From the NCBI GenBank assembly GCA_034666705.1, contig JAXDLH010000288.1, positions 1 through 64,000 on the forward strand: 64,000 nucleotides of DNA. The letters run 5' to 3'. The stretch is from JAXDLH01 sp034666705 (GTDB taxonomy: Bacteria > Chloroflexota > UBA6077 > SHYK01). Positions 51,057 through 60,050 of this stretch are shown one piece after another. Within the stretch, counting starts at the first letter, position 1. The number at the start of each line of letters is the position of its first letter. The position numbers were made by a program, and so were the translations under genes. The notes beneath the pieces were generated by a model that saw only the letters and a program-made list of their open reading frames with translations, made no database searches and had not been told where the DNA came from.

Positions 51057-51758
51057 ATGGACCTGCATGATGCCGTTGCCATTTTGCTGCGACGCTGGCC
51101 AATCATCGCCGCGGTCACAATCCTCGCCCTGGTGTTCGCCACGGCGTTCAGCCTCCGCGGGCCCAGGGCCTACGAAGCATCGATGCGGCTGGCGGTAAGT
51201 GTCACCGACGAGGGAAGCGCCACTTCCGAGAGCGACGCACCGCCCTACAGCTACTACCGCGACTATTACCTCTGGCTGTCGTCCGAGTACCTGGCCGACG
51301 ACCTCGCGCAGCTCCTCAAGAGTCAGTCATTCGGGACCGACGTCGGCCAGCAGCTCGGCGAAGATGCCCGCACGCTGGACCTGTCCAGTCTGACGACGAC
51401 CAAGAAGACGCATCGGATGCTGGACGTAGCTGTGCAAGCGCCATCGCCGACGCGTGCCCTGCAGCTCGCGTCCGCTATCGCCGAGCTCGTTCGCACCCAG
51501 AGCCCGCGGTATCTGGGTGCGCTCGCCTCCTCGGGCGGACGGGTCGCGGTGATCGACCAGCCTTCGGTGCACGCCGCGACCACGGTTGGATCCCAGGTGG
51601 CGGACGTCGGTCTGCGCGGTCTACTCGGGCTGCTCGCCGGCCTCTTCCTGGCGTTTGTCGTAGATTACGTCGACTCAACCATTCGAGATGCGGGCGACGT
51701 CCGGCGGGCGCTGGGACTGCCGGTGCTGGGAGAGATTCCGGCTGGCCCACGGCCATGA
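51057..51758 (+). CDS. Wzz/chain-length-determinant-type protein
   Basis: A 233-residue membrane protein with the bitopic Wzz layout: N-terminal helix after LLRRWPIIAAV, a periplasmic/external helical region and a C-terminal helix (LRGLLGLLAGLFLAFVVDYVD) followed by the RDAGDVRRALGLPVLGEIP tail characteristic of polysaccharide co-polymerases. ATG at 51057. It is short and lacks a fused kinase; the kinase is a separate gene downstream. Confidence 0.85.
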   Translation: MDLHDAVAILLRRWPIIAAVTILALVFATAFSLRGPRAYEASMRLAVSVTDEGSATSESDAPPYSYYRDYYLWLSSEYLADDLAQLLKSQSFGTDVGQQLGEDARTLDLSSLTTTKKTHRMLDVAVQAPSPTRALQLASAIAELVRTQSPRYLGALASSGGRVAVIDQPSVHAATTVGSQVADVGLRGLLGLLAGLFLAFVVDYVDSTIRDAGDVRRALGLPVLGEIPAGPRP

Positions 51759-51817
51759 CGGCGCAGTCGCCCCACGCGCGATGCTGATCGACACCCCAAA
51801 ACCGTCTCCGAGGTAGC

Positions 51818-52471
51818 ATGCCACTCCAGGAATATGCAGCAATACTCGCCCGGCGCTGGTGGATCGTGCTGCTGCCAGCGCTCGTCGCCGCGGTGCTCGG
51901 CTATACCCTCGCGCGGGCCGAGATTCCCGTGTACCGGTCCTCCATACAGCTCGAAGTCACCGGCCGCATCGACAACGGCCAGGTTCTTGCGATAGAACGG
52001 TTGCTCAAGCAGCTTGCGGCGCGTGTGAGCACGACCGCCGTGGCGCAAGAGGTCGACCAGCGCCTGCACCTCGAATTGGGGGCAGACGCGGTCCTCGCCC
52101 GCATCCGCACCCAGGCCATTCCTGAGACGTTGCACATCCAGATCGACGTGGACGATTCCTCACCGGAGCGGGCGGAGCAGATCGCCCAGGCAGTCGCGCA
52201 AGTCGCGCAAGAGCGGCAGACGGCGCTGATGGCGATCGTCCCGGAGCAGGAGCGGGTGAACGAGACCGTATTCGACCGACCGGAACACGCGCGACTGGTC
52301 GCGCCAGCGTTTCGGTCCATCGTGCTCGCCGCCGCCATTCTCGGGCTGATGGCGGGCACGGTTCTGGCGTTCGTGTTCGACTCGACTGAGCGCTGGCGAG
52401 GCCGCGCCATACGACGCAGCCACCTCAGCGTCGTGCCACCGGCGCATTCGGCCGAGGGAGAGCAGTTGTGA
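51818..52471 (+). CDS. Second Wzz-type polysaccharide co-polymerase protein
   Basis: A 217-residue protein with the same layout: EYAAILARRWWIVLLPALVAAVLGY, an external region rich in Gln/Arg helices, and a second helix (IVLAAAILGLMAGTVLAFVF). It is the probable activator partner of the tyrosine kinase whose GTG start overlaps its stop as GTGA. It is not an obvious duplicate of the preceding gene, since only the helices are alike. Confidence 0.83.
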   Translation: MPLQEYAAILARRWWIVLLPALVAAVLGYTLARAEIPVYRSSIQLEVTGRIDNGQVLAIERLLKQLAARVSTTAVAQEVDQRLHLELGADAVLARIRTQAIPETLHIQIDVDDSSPERAEQIAQAVAQVAQERQTALMAIVPEQERVNETVFDRPEHARLVAPAFRSIVLAAAILGLMAGTVLAFVFDSTERWRGRAIRRSHLSVVPPAHSAEGEQL

Positions 52472-53151
52472 CCCGAGGCAGCAAGAAGGGACCGAGCGGC
52501 GGCCCAGCCGATCTCGTCACGCTGCTTGCGCCGCGGTCGGCCGCCGCGGAAGCATATCGTACCCTCTGGACCAACCTCCGCTTTGGTGGTCTGGAGCAGA
52601 CGACGCAGCTCGTGCTCGTGACGAGCGCACGGCCCGACGAGGGGAAGACCACCACGTTGGCAAACCTCGGCGTCGTCGCTGCTCAGGCTGGGGCTCGCGT
52701 CATACTCGTGGACGCTGACTTTCGGCGTCCGCAGCTCCACGAGCTGTTCGGCGTCGACAATAGCCGCGGCCTGACCTCAGTCCTGTTGGGCGATCTCGAC
52801 CTCGAAGCTGCCGTATCCGAAGTCGGCGTCGACGGTCTCCTCGTGCTGGCGACCGGGCCGGTGCCGCCAAATCCAGCGGAGGTCATGCGCGGCACGCGGA
52901 TCGACGAAGTCTTGACGCGGCTGCGCACGGTGGCCGACCTCGTCCTGCTCGACTCCCCGCCCGTATCCGCGGCCGCAGACGCGTCCGCGCTCGCGTCACG
53001 TGTCGACGGCGTGGTGCTCGTGCTCGACGCGCGCCGCACGCGACGCGACCCGGCGCGCCGCGCCAAGGAGCAGCTCGAGCGGGTCAATGCGCGACTGCTG
53101 GGCGTCGTGCTAAACAATGCGCAACTGGATGCCGACGCGTATCGTTATTGA
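52468..53151 (+). CDS. CpsD/CapB-type tyrosine kinase
   Basis: A 227-residue bacterial tyrosine kinase that controls polysaccharide chain length. EAYRTLWTNLRF is the family start, the Walker A is TSARPDEGKTTTLANLG, Walker A' ILVDADFRRPQLH, and Walker B LVLLDSPPV. The C-terminal Tyr cluster is minimal (AYRY), whereas known kinases usually carry several tyrosines. Start GTG at 52468 overlaps the co-polymerase gene. Confidence 0.92.
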   Translation: MTRGSKKGPSGGPADLVTLLAPRSAAAEAYRTLWTNLRFGGLEQTTQLVLVTSARPDEGKTTTLANLGVVAAQAGARVILVDADFRRPQLHELFGVDNSRGLTSVLLGDLDLEAAVSEVGVDGLLVLATGPVPPNPAEVMRGTRIDEVLTRLRTVADLVLLDSPPVSAAADASALASRVDGVVLVLDARRTRRDPARRAKEQLERVNARLLGVVLNNAQLDADAYRY

Positions 53152-53206
53152 GGCGCTGGATGCCTGCGTCATTCTCGCCAACCACAACCCAAGGAGTGCC
53201 GAGCGC

Positions 53207-53965
53207 ATGAAGGGTGTCATTCTCGCCGGTGGCTCGGGGAGCCGCCTCTATCCATTAACGCGTATTACCAACAAGCACCTGCTCCCCGTCTACGACAAGC
53301 CGATGATCTTCTACCCGATCGAGACCCTCGTGCGCGCCGGGATCACCGACATCATGATCGTCACCGGCGGCAACAACGCCGGCGACTTCTTACGGCTGCT
53401 CGGGAATGGGCGGGATTTCGGGTTGAAGCACCTCAACTATGCCTACCAGGATCGCGCCGGCGGGATCGCCGAGGCGCTCGGCCTCACCCAGGAGTTCGTA
53501 GCCGGCGACCGCTGCGCGCTGCTGCTCGGCGACAATATCGTCGAGGACAACATCGCCCCCTTCGTCGCGCACTTCAGCGCCCAGCCGAGCGGCGCCCGCA
53601 TTGTGCTCAAAGAGATCCCGGAGCGCGCGCACCTCGTCCACCTCGGCGTGCCGGTGCTGGAGGAGGGCCGGGTGCTGCGCATCGAGGAGAAGCCGGCGAT
53701 CCCACAGTCCCCGTACGCCGTCACCGGCGTCTACATGTACGATGCCCAGGTGTGGGAGATCGTGCAGACCCTGCAGCCCTCCGGCCGCGGCGAGCTGGAG
53801 ATCACCGACGTGAACAACGAATACATCCGCCGGGGCGGGATGGGCTACGACGTGCTGCAAGGCTTCTGGGGCGACGCGGGGGAGTCGATCGCCGATTACT
53901 GGGAGGTGGGCAATTACGTGGCCGCCCACTGGCCGCACCGCCCGCTCGTGGAGGAGGCCGTATGA
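53207..53965 (+). CDS. rmlA: Glucose-1-phosphate thymidylyltransferase (short form)
   Basis: A 252-residue nucleotidyltransferase that makes dTDP-glucose. GVILAGGSGSRLYPLT is the NTP-binding loop, with KPMIFYPIETL, LLGDNIVEDN, IEEKPAIPQSPYAVTGVYMYD and GELEITDVNNEY. It is about 40 residues shorter than enterobacterial RmlA, as in other short-form enzymes. ATG at 53207 with AAGGAG upstream. Overlaps rmlB by 4 bp. Confidence 0.92.
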   Translation: MKGVILAGGSGSRLYPLTRITNKHLLPVYDKPMIFYPIETLVRAGITDIMIVTGGNNAGDFLRLLGNGRDFGLKHLNYAYQDRAGGIAEALGLTQEFVAGDRCALLLGDNIVEDNIAPFVAHFSAQPSGARIVLKEIPERAHLVHLGVPVLEEGRVLRIEEKPAIPQSPYAVTGVYMYDAQVWEIVQTLQPSGRGELEITDVNNEYIRRGGMGYDVLQGFWGDAGESIADYWEVGNYVAAHWPHRPLVEEAV

Positions 53966-54990
53966 AGCTCCTGGTCGCCGGTGGGGCGGGCTTCATCGGC
54001 AGCAACTACGTGCGGTACGTGTGCGCCACCACCGATGACGAAGTCGTCGTGCTCGACAAGCTGACCTACGCCGGCAATCTCGAGAACTTGCAGGAGTTGC
54101 TGACCACCCCGCGGGTGCGCTTCGTCCAGGGCGATATCGCCAACGCCGACGCGGTGGCGACCGCGATGGCGGGCGTCGACGCCGTGGTGAACTTCGCGGC
54201 GGAGACCCACGTCGACCGGTCGATCCTCGATCCGGGCAGCTTCATCAGCACCGACGTGTACGGCGTCTACGTGCTGCTCGAGGCGGCCCGGGTCGCCAAC
54301 GTGCAGCGCTTCCTGCACGTGAGCACCGACGAGGTGTACGGGGTGGTGCACGAGGGCTCGGCGCCGGAGGAGGCGCGCCTGCTGCCACGCAGCCCCTACT
54401 CGGCCAGCAAGGCTGGCGGCGAGCTGCTCGTCTACGCCTACCACGTCACGTACGGGGTCCCGACCCTGGTGACCCGGGGCTCGAATACCTTTGGCCCGTA
54501 TCAGTATCCCGAGAAGCTGATCCCGGTCGTGATCACCGAGGCGATCGACCAGCGGCCGATCCCCGTCTATGGCGATGGGCGGCAGGTGCGTGACTGGCTC
54601 TACGTCGAAGACCACTGCGCAGGGATCGACCTCGTGCTGCGCCATGGCGAGCCGGGCGAGGCGTACAACGTCGGCGGCGGCAACGAGCGCTACAACGTCG
54701 ACGTGGTGGCGCGCATCCTCGACGCCCTGGGCCGGCCCCACACGCTGATCGAGCACGTGCCGGATCGCCCGGGCCACGACGTCCGCTACTCCGTGGAGAC
54801 GCGCAAGCTCGATCGCCTGGGCTGGGATCGCTCGCGGCCCTTCGAGGACGCGCTGGAGGCGACCGTGCGCTGGTACGTCGACCACGAGCCCTGGTGGCGG
54901 CGGATCAAGGAGGGGGCCGAGTATCGCGCCTACTTCACCCGCAACTACGGCAGCCGTGGCGAATCGGCGGCGCCGGGCCCCAGCCGCTAG
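53962..54990 (+). CDS. rmlB: dTDP-glucose 4,6-dehydratase
   Basis: A 342-residue extended short-chain dehydrogenase. LLVAGGAGFIGSNYVRYV binds NAD, LDKLTYAGNLENL, AAETHVDRSI, STDEVYG and the catalytic YSASK follow, and TRGSNTFGPYQYPEKLIP is diagnostic for RmlB. It produces dTDP-4-keto-6-deoxyglucose, the branch point to rhamnose and other deoxysugars. rmlC and rmlD do not follow, so the final sugar cannot be stated. Confidence 0.95.
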   Translation: MKLLVAGGAGFIGSNYVRYVCATTDDEVVVLDKLTYAGNLENLQELLTTPRVRFVQGDIANADAVATAMAGVDAVVNFAAETHVDRSILDPGSFISTDVYGVYVLLEAARVANVQRFLHVSTDEVYGVVHEGSAPEEARLLPRSPYSASKAGGELLVYAYHVTYGVPTLVTRGSNTFGPYQYPEKLIPVVITEAIDQRPIPVYGDGRQVRDWLYVEDHCAGIDLVLRHGEPGEAYNVGGGNERYNVDVVARILDALGRPHTLIEHVPDRPGHDVRYSVETRKLDRLGWDRSRPFEDALEATVRWYVDHEPWWRRIKEGAEYRAYFTRNYGSRGESAAPGPSR

Positions 54991-55086
54991 CTGCCGCAGC
55001 TCCCCGTACTCGCGGACCTTCGATACCACTACCAACGACGCAGGTGAGCAGGCCGAGTGGCCGCTGCGTGCCGCCGGACCAGTCCG

Positions 55087-55092
55087 TATAAT
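55087..55092 (+). promoter_or_regulatory. Candidate -10 of purA
   Basis: A consensus TATAAT 45 bp upstream of the purA ATG, in the 147-bp gap after rmlB. CTGCGT at the -35 distance (55064-55069) is a weak match. Confidence 0.5.
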
Positions 55093-55137
55093 TCGGCGCT
55101 TTGCTCGCTGGCCAGGAATTCAGCGGAGAGGAAAACG

Positions 55138-56433
55138 ATGCCAGTCGTGGCGGTTGTAGGCGGACAGTGGGGCGATGAGGGAAAGGGCAAGGTCATCGAC
55201 CTGCTCGCCGGTACCGCCGACATGGTGATCAGGGCCCACGGCGGGGATAACGCGGGGCATACCGTTATCAATCCGCTAGGGGAGTTCGTGCTTCATCTCG
55301 TCCCCGCGGGCATCTTCAATCCCGCGGCCACTTGCATCATTGCGCCCGGCGTCGTCGTAAATCCCGTCAGCCTTCTCAAAGAAATGGACGCCCTGGAGGC
55401 GCGCGGCGTGGCGACCACCGGGCTGCAGGTATCCGATCGCGCCCACATGGTGATGCCGTACCACCTCGTACTCGAGCGCGTGCAGGAATCGCTGCGCGGC
55501 AAGGGGGCGATTGGGACCACGGGACGGGGGATCGGCCCGGCATACGTGGACAAGGCGGCCCGCGTCGGCATTCAGATCGGCGAGCTGCTCGATCCCGACT
55601 CCTTCAAGCGTCGGGTGCACGTCGCCGCCGAGAGTGCCAACCGCTTCCTCCGCTCGGTGGAGCACGAGCCCGAAATCGACGGCGACCAGATCGTGCGCGA
55701 GTATCTGCAGATCGCGGAGCGACTCGGGCCGTACGTCGCCGACGTTTCAGGGCGCGTGGCGGATGCCGTCGATCGCAACGCGCGCATCCTTCTCGAAGGG
55801 GCCCAGGCGACCCTCCTCGATATTGACCACGGGACCTATCCGTACGTCACCAGCTCAGCATGCACGGTGGCGGGGCTGTTGCAAGGCGCAGGCATTCCCC
55901 CACGCGCGCTCACTCGCTCCATCGGTATCTACAAGGCGTACACCACGCGTGTTGGCTCCGGAGCGATGCCGAGCGAGCTGCGTGACGAGACGGGCGCGTA
56001 CCTCCGCGAGCATGCGCACGAGTTTGGCGCCACCACTGGCCGGGCGCGGCGGGTCGGCTGGTTCGACGGCGTACTGGCCCGGTACACCGCACGCGTGAAC
56101 GGGTTCGACCAGATCGCGCTGACCCGCCTCGACATTCTGGACGAAATGGACTCGATCAACGTCTGCGTGGGATACGAGGTACACGGCCAGCGCGTGGATC
56201 GACTGCCGTCCAATCACGCCATGCACGATGAGTGCCAACCGGTGTTGGAGGAGCTGCCCGGCTGGCGGGAATCGATCTGCGACATCGCCGACTTCGCCGA
56301 GCTGCCCGACGAGGCCGCCCGATATGTACGTCGCATCGAGCAGCTTGTCGGCGCTCCGGCCGATATCATTGGGGTAGGGCCCGCGCGAACACAGACGATT
56401 CATCGTGGCGACCTTTGGGGCCGACCGGACTAG
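55138..56433 (+). CDS. purA: Adenylosuccinate synthetase
   Basis: A 431-residue enzyme that joins IMP and aspartate using GTP, the first step from IMP to AMP. VVGGQWGDEGKGKVIDLLA, GGDNAGHTV, GTTGRGIGPAYVDKAAR, EGAQATLLDIDHGTYPYVTSS (in part GAQATLLDIDHGTYP) and IGIYKAYTTRVGSG are the complete family signature. ATG at 55138 with GGAGAGG 6 bp upstream. Together with guaB at 21868 it places both IMP-consuming branches in this window, though not in one operon. Confidence 0.98.
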   Translation: MPVVAVVGGQWGDEGKGKVIDLLAGTADMVIRAHGGDNAGHTVINPLGEFVLHLVPAGIFNPAATCIIAPGVVVNPVSLLKEMDALEARGVATTGLQVSDRAHMVMPYHLVLERVQESLRGKGAIGTTGRGIGPAYVDKAARVGIQIGELLDPDSFKRRVHVAAESANRFLRSVEHEPEIDGDQIVREYLQIAERLGPYVADVSGRVADAVDRNARILLEGAQATLLDIDHGTYPYVTSSACTVAGLLQGAGIPPRALTRSIGIYKAYTTRVGSGAMPSELRDETGAYLREHAHEFGATTGRARRVGWFDGVLARYTARVNGFDQIALTRLDILDEMDSINVCVGYEVHGQRVDRLPSNHAMHDECQPVLEELPGWRESICDIADFAELPDEAARYVRRIEQLVGAPADIIGVGPARTQTIHRGDLWGRPD

Positions 56434-56506
56434 GCCGGGCCATTCGTCGCGCCCGCCGACAACACATCACGCATCCCCAGCCCTCATCCTCGCCTCGGAT
56501 TGGCTT

Positions 56507-58747
56507 ATGCTCAACCGCCTCGTGCTCAAGGAAAATGAGATCTTTGCTGTCACCGATCGCGATGGCAACATCCGTGCGGACGCCATGGATGGCGAAGGCC
56601 TGTACTTTCAGGACACGCGATTTCTGAGCATCTTCGAGTTCAGCATCGATCACCTGCCGCTGCAGCTCCTCTCCAGCGCGGGCGAGCTGAACTTCATGAG
56701 CAATTTCCAGTTTGGCAATCAACCGTCGACCCTTGACGACGGCAGCGACGTGCCGGGGCGCGTCATTAGCGTGCGCCGCAACCGGTTCATCGATGCCGGG
56801 CTGCACGAGCGCATCGGGCTGATGAACTATGGTCCCACTACAGTGGAGCTCACCATTCGTCTCACGGTTGGCTCCGACTTCCGTGATATGTTCGACGTGC
56901 GCGGCTACATGCAACGGCCCCGCCGAGGCATGGTCAGTGCGCCGGCGCACGAGGGTGACACGATTCTCCTGCGCTACCTGGGGCTCGACGATGTGACGCG
57001 GCGAACCGAGATCACGTTTGACCGAGTGCCAGACGACGTGGTGATTCTGCACCCCGAGCCAACAGAGGTCGGGATATTGCCGACGGATCCGGCTGAGATC
57101 GCGACCATGGACGTCCGAACGGAGGTCCGACTCGAACCGCCCTCTGCTCAAGCCTTGTTCCACGCAAAGCTGGAGCCGGGGAAAAGCTGGTCGATGACGG
57201 TAAACGTCGAACCCGTCGTTGAGGCGCATGCACCGCCACGTCGGCCATTCCCCGCCCTGGACGATGCGTTCGTGCGCATCGCCGACGAATACCGGCAGTG
57301 GATGGCATCGTGCACCCGAATTACGACCGACCACGACCTCATCAACAATCTGATCGACCGCAACGTGCAGGACCTGCGCCTCACCATCAATAAGGTCGAT
57401 TCCGGCCTCTTGCCGGTCGCCGGCATTCCGTGGTTCAGCGTGCCGTTTGGCCGGGACAGCCTCATCGCGTCCCTGCAGACGCTGTCCCTGAACCCGGACA
57501 TCGCCTACGGCACGCTGCGTTTTCTCGCATTGCATCAGGGCACGCGGGTCGATCCCTGGTGTGACGAGGAACCGGGAAAGATCCTGCACGAGATTCGGAG
57601 CGGCGAGATGGCCGCACTCCATGAAGTCCCGCAGACCCCGTATTACGGCAGCGTCGACTCGACGCCCCTCTTCGTGGTCGTCTTCACCGAGCTCATGCGC
57701 TGGATGGACGACATGGCGCTCGCGGCGGAGCTGCGGCCCCACCTGGAGCGCGCCCTGCAGTGGATCCGTACCTACGGCGATCCGGACGGCGATGGCCTGT
57801 TGGAATATGAGTCCAAGTCAACGCGCGGGATTCACAACCAGGGCTGGAAGGATTCGCACGATTCGGTGACCTTTCCGGACGGCAGCTATGCCCAGGCGCC
57901 GATCGCCATCGCCGAGGTGCAAGGATACGCATACGCCGCGGAACGGGGCATGGCGGAGATGTACGCCCGCTGGGGCGAGCCGGAGCGTACCCAGGAGTGC
58001 CTGGCACGAGCGGCGCGCTTGAAACGGCGCTTCGACGAGGCATTCTGGCTCGAATCGCTCGGCTTTTACGCGGAAGCGCTCGACGCGCATAAAGCTCCAG
58101 TACCCGCGCTTACCTCCAACCCGGGTCACTGCTTGCTGATGGGAATGCTGGATGGGCCTCGGGCCGACCGCTTCGTCGCGCGGCTGATGCAGGACGACAT
58201 GATGTGCGGGTGGGGCCTGCGCACACTGAGCGGCGACTTCCCAACCTTCAATCCGATGAGCTACCACAACGGCTCGGTCTGGCCGCACGATAACTCGATC
58301 GTGGTCGCCGGGCTGCGGCGCGCAGGGTATGCGGACGAGGCGGTACGGGTCATCCAGGAGATGTTCGACGCGGGCATCCGGTTGCCCAGCTTCCGCATGC
58401 CCGAGCTCTTCTGTGGCTTCAGCCGCGACCGCCGCTACCAGTCGCTGCCGGCATCGTACCCGGTGTCCTGCAGTCCGCAGGCATGGGCGGCGGGATCGGT
58501 GTTCCTCATGCTCCAGCATCTAGTCGGCCTGGAAGTCGACCTGCCGCACCACCGCATCCGGCTGAGCCCTGCCCTGCTCCCTTCGATGAATGAGATTCAC
58601 TTCGAGCACCTGCGACTCGGCGGCGGTCGGACGATCTCAGTCGACGTGTATCGGCTGGGCGATGAGGTCGCTTGCAAGGTGCACGACGCCGAGGGTCTGC
58701 AGGTCGAGATCAGGCCAATTCGCCCGCAGCTTGTGCGAGCTCGCTAA
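56507..58747 (+). CDS. Amylo-alpha-1,6-glucosidase-type glycoside hydrolase
   Basis: A 746-residue cytosolic protein. Residues about 1-230 form the N-terminal beta-domain of bacterial glycogen-debranching-type proteins (DGEGLYFQDTRFLSIFEF), and residues about 290-740 the six-hairpin (alpha/alpha)6 catalytic barrel (AGIPWFSVPFGRDSLIASLQT in part, HNQGWKDSHDSV, YHNGSVWPHDNSI, PELFCGFSR). Members hydrolyse alpha-1,6 or related glucosidic bonds. ATG at 56507 starts the conserved region; it has a weak ribosome-binding site. The 3' end overlaps the convergent MurG-like gene by 38 bp. Confidence 0.87.
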   Translation: MLNRLVLKENEIFAVTDRDGNIRADAMDGEGLYFQDTRFLSIFEFSIDHLPLQLLSSAGELNFMSNFQFGNQPSTLDDGSDVPGRVISVRRNRFIDAGLHERIGLMNYGPTTVELTIRLTVGSDFRDMFDVRGYMQRPRRGMVSAPAHEGDTILLRYLGLDDVTRRTEITFDRVPDDVVILHPEPTEVGILPTDPAEIATMDVRTEVRLEPPSAQALFHAKLEPGKSWSMTVNVEPVVEAHAPPRRPFPALDDAFVRIADEYRQWMASCTRITTDHDLINNLIDRNVQDLRLTINKVDSGLLPVAGIPWFSVPFGRDSLIASLQTLSLNPDIAYGTLRFLALHQGTRVDPWCDEEPGKILHEIRSGEMAALHEVPQTPYYGSVDSTPLFVVVFTELMRWMDDMALAAELRPHLERALQWIRTYGDPDGDGLLEYESKSTRGIHNQGWKDSHDSVTFPDGSYAQAPIAIAEVQGYAYAAERGMAEMYARWGEPERTQECLARAARLKRRFDEAFWLESLGFYAEALDAHKAPVPALTSNPGHCLLMGMLDGPRADRFVARLMQDDMMCGWGLRTLSGDFPTFNPMSYHNGSVWPHDNSIVVAGLRRAGYADEAVRVIQEMFDAGIRLPSFRMPELFCGFSRDRRYQSLPASYPVSCSPQAWAAGSVFLMLQHLVGLEVDLPHHRIRLSPALLPSMNEIHFEHLRLGGGRTISVDVYRLGDEVACKVHDAEGLQVEIRPIRPQLVRAR

Positions 58748-59780
58748 CCACTGCGTCGGCGGCGCTCGCCGGAAGCAACTTCGAAGCGGCCTTTTCGAGC
58801 GCGTGCCGCCGACTCGTGTCCGCCAGCAGCTCACGAACGAGCTCAACCAGGAGCCGCGGCGTCAATTCGCGCTCGTGGGCGACGACACCCGCCTGGTGGC
58901 GCGCCACGACGGCGGCATTCGCTTCCTGGTGTGAATTGGGCATAGGGATCACGATCGCCGCCTTGCCGAGCGCCCCAACCTCGGCCAGCGCCGACATGCC
59001 GGCGCGGGTGATCACGACCTCAGCCGCGGCAAGCACGTCGGGCATCTCAGAGGTCAAGAATTCCACCTGTCGATATCTCGGGTGGTCGATTGCCTCGACC
59101 CGCTTGCCTGCGCCGGTAAGGTGGAGTACCTGCGCTCCCTCGATAAGCTGCGGAGCCGCGCTGGCCACGATCTGGTTCAGGTTCAGGGCGCCCGTCCCAC
59201 CGCCGGTGGCCAGGACCAACGGCACGCCAGACTCCAGTCCGAGCGTCTCACCCGCGCGCACCGCACTCGCCGCAGCGAACGCGTCACGGACCGGATTACC
59301 GACAATCCGCGCGTTCGCATGGCGCAGCAGGCCGACCGTCTCCGGAAAGGCGACTGTCACTCGCGTCGCAAACGGCACCAGAATCCGATTGGCGAGGCTC
59401 GGGAGGACATCTTGCTGATGGATGACGAGTGGCACGCCAAGCACGCGTGCGGCCAGAAGGGGGGGAACCGTCGCGAACCCGCCGGCGCCAAACGCGACAT
59501 CCGGCCAAAAACGACGCACGATTCGAATTGATTGCGCAACCCCGGCGGCGACGAGCGCCGGGTCGGTGAGGTTGCGCCAGTCGGCGTAGCGGCGAAGCTT
59601 GCCGGTGCGCACGGCGATGAATGGGAGCCCCGCGTCGCGCACCAATGCGGCCTCGGGCCCGCCACGGGTGCCGACGTACAACATCTCGGCGTGCGGCCAA
59701 CGGCGACGCGCGGCCTGGGCGACCGCAATGACCGGCGCCGCCGAACCGCCAGAGCCACCCCCTGCGCAAAGGATCCGCAC
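58710..59780 (-). CDS. MurG-like glycosyltransferase (GT28)
   Basis: A 356-residue GT-B protein of the MurG family. The N-terminal loop reads RILCAGGGSGGSAAPVIAV where MurG normally has GGTGGH, so the catalytic-region His is Ser. The C-domain has LATGGGTGALNLNQIV, VVITRAGMSALAEVGALGKAAIVIP (in part RAGMSALAEV) and NSHQEANAAVV, all typical. It may be the only MurG of the organism with a variant loop, or a paralogue; it is not in a division/cell-wall cluster. GTG at 59780 has GGAGG 5 bp upstream, better than GTG at 59786. Confidence 0.82.
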   Translation of the reverse strand: MRILCAGGGSGGSAAPVIAVAQAARRRWPHAEMLYVGTRGGPEAALVRDAGLPFIAVRTGKLRRYADWRNLTDPALVAAGVAQSIRIVRRFWPDVAFGAGGFATVPPLLAARVLGVPLVIHQQDVLPSLANRILVPFATRVTVAFPETVGLLRHANARIVGNPVRDAFAAASAVRAGETLGLESGVPLVLATGGGTGALNLNQIVASAAPQLIEGAQVLHLTGAGKRVEAIDHPRYRQVEFLTSEMPDVLAAAEVVITRAGMSALAEVGALGKAAIVIPMPNSHQEANAAVVARHQAGVVAHERELTPRLLVELVRELLADTSRRHALEKAASKLLPASAADAVVSELAQAAGELA

Positions 59781-59836
59781 GTGCACCTCCCGCAGGATTG
59801 GTACCTAAGTCTATGTGCCAGCCGTCGCCCCTTGCA

Positions 59837-59858
59837 GCGCAGCGCCCGGGCGCTGCGC
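59837..59858. repeat. 22-bp perfect palindrome
   Basis: GCGCAGCGCCC followed directly by its reverse complement, between the divergent MurG-like and hem-regulator genes. No T-run. The rest of 59781-60050 holds the hem promoter candidate and no supportable gene. Confidence 0.6.
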
Positions 59859-59976
59859 CACAGTCGGCTCGGCCTCAACATTCGCGGCATCCCAATCGTA
59901 GTGAAGGCTCCATGACTCAACGCCTGGACGGCAGATCATTGCTGCTGCACTCTCTGGGATGGCAGAGCCCATGAGT

Positions 59977-60006
59977 TTGCACCGTTCGTATTTCCAGTGC
60001 TAACGT
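59977..60006 (+). promoter_or_regulatory. Candidate hem operon promoter
   Basis: TTGCAC (59977-59982), 18-bp spacer, TAACGT (60001-60006) preceded by TGC as an extended -10. Start predicted near 60013, 38 bp before the regulator ATG. Confidence 0.4.
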
Positions 60007-60030
60007 GTGGAAGTCGATTTTTCAAGAATC

Positions 60031-60050
60031 TGTAGATTTCTGTAGGTTTC
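60031..60050 (+). repeat. Tandem 10-bp repeat abutting the hem regulator start
   Basis: TGTAGATTTC followed by TGTAGGTTTC, nine of ten bases identical, ending at the base before the ATG. The 10-bp spacing puts both copies on one face of the helix, so it is a candidate operator for the HTH protein it precedes. Confidence 0.55.

Noticed and set aside
59837..59858. 22-bp palindrome as an attachment site or operator
   Set aside because: It is highly GC-rich with no second copy noticed, no mobile-element genes and no promoter overlap; kept only as a repeat.
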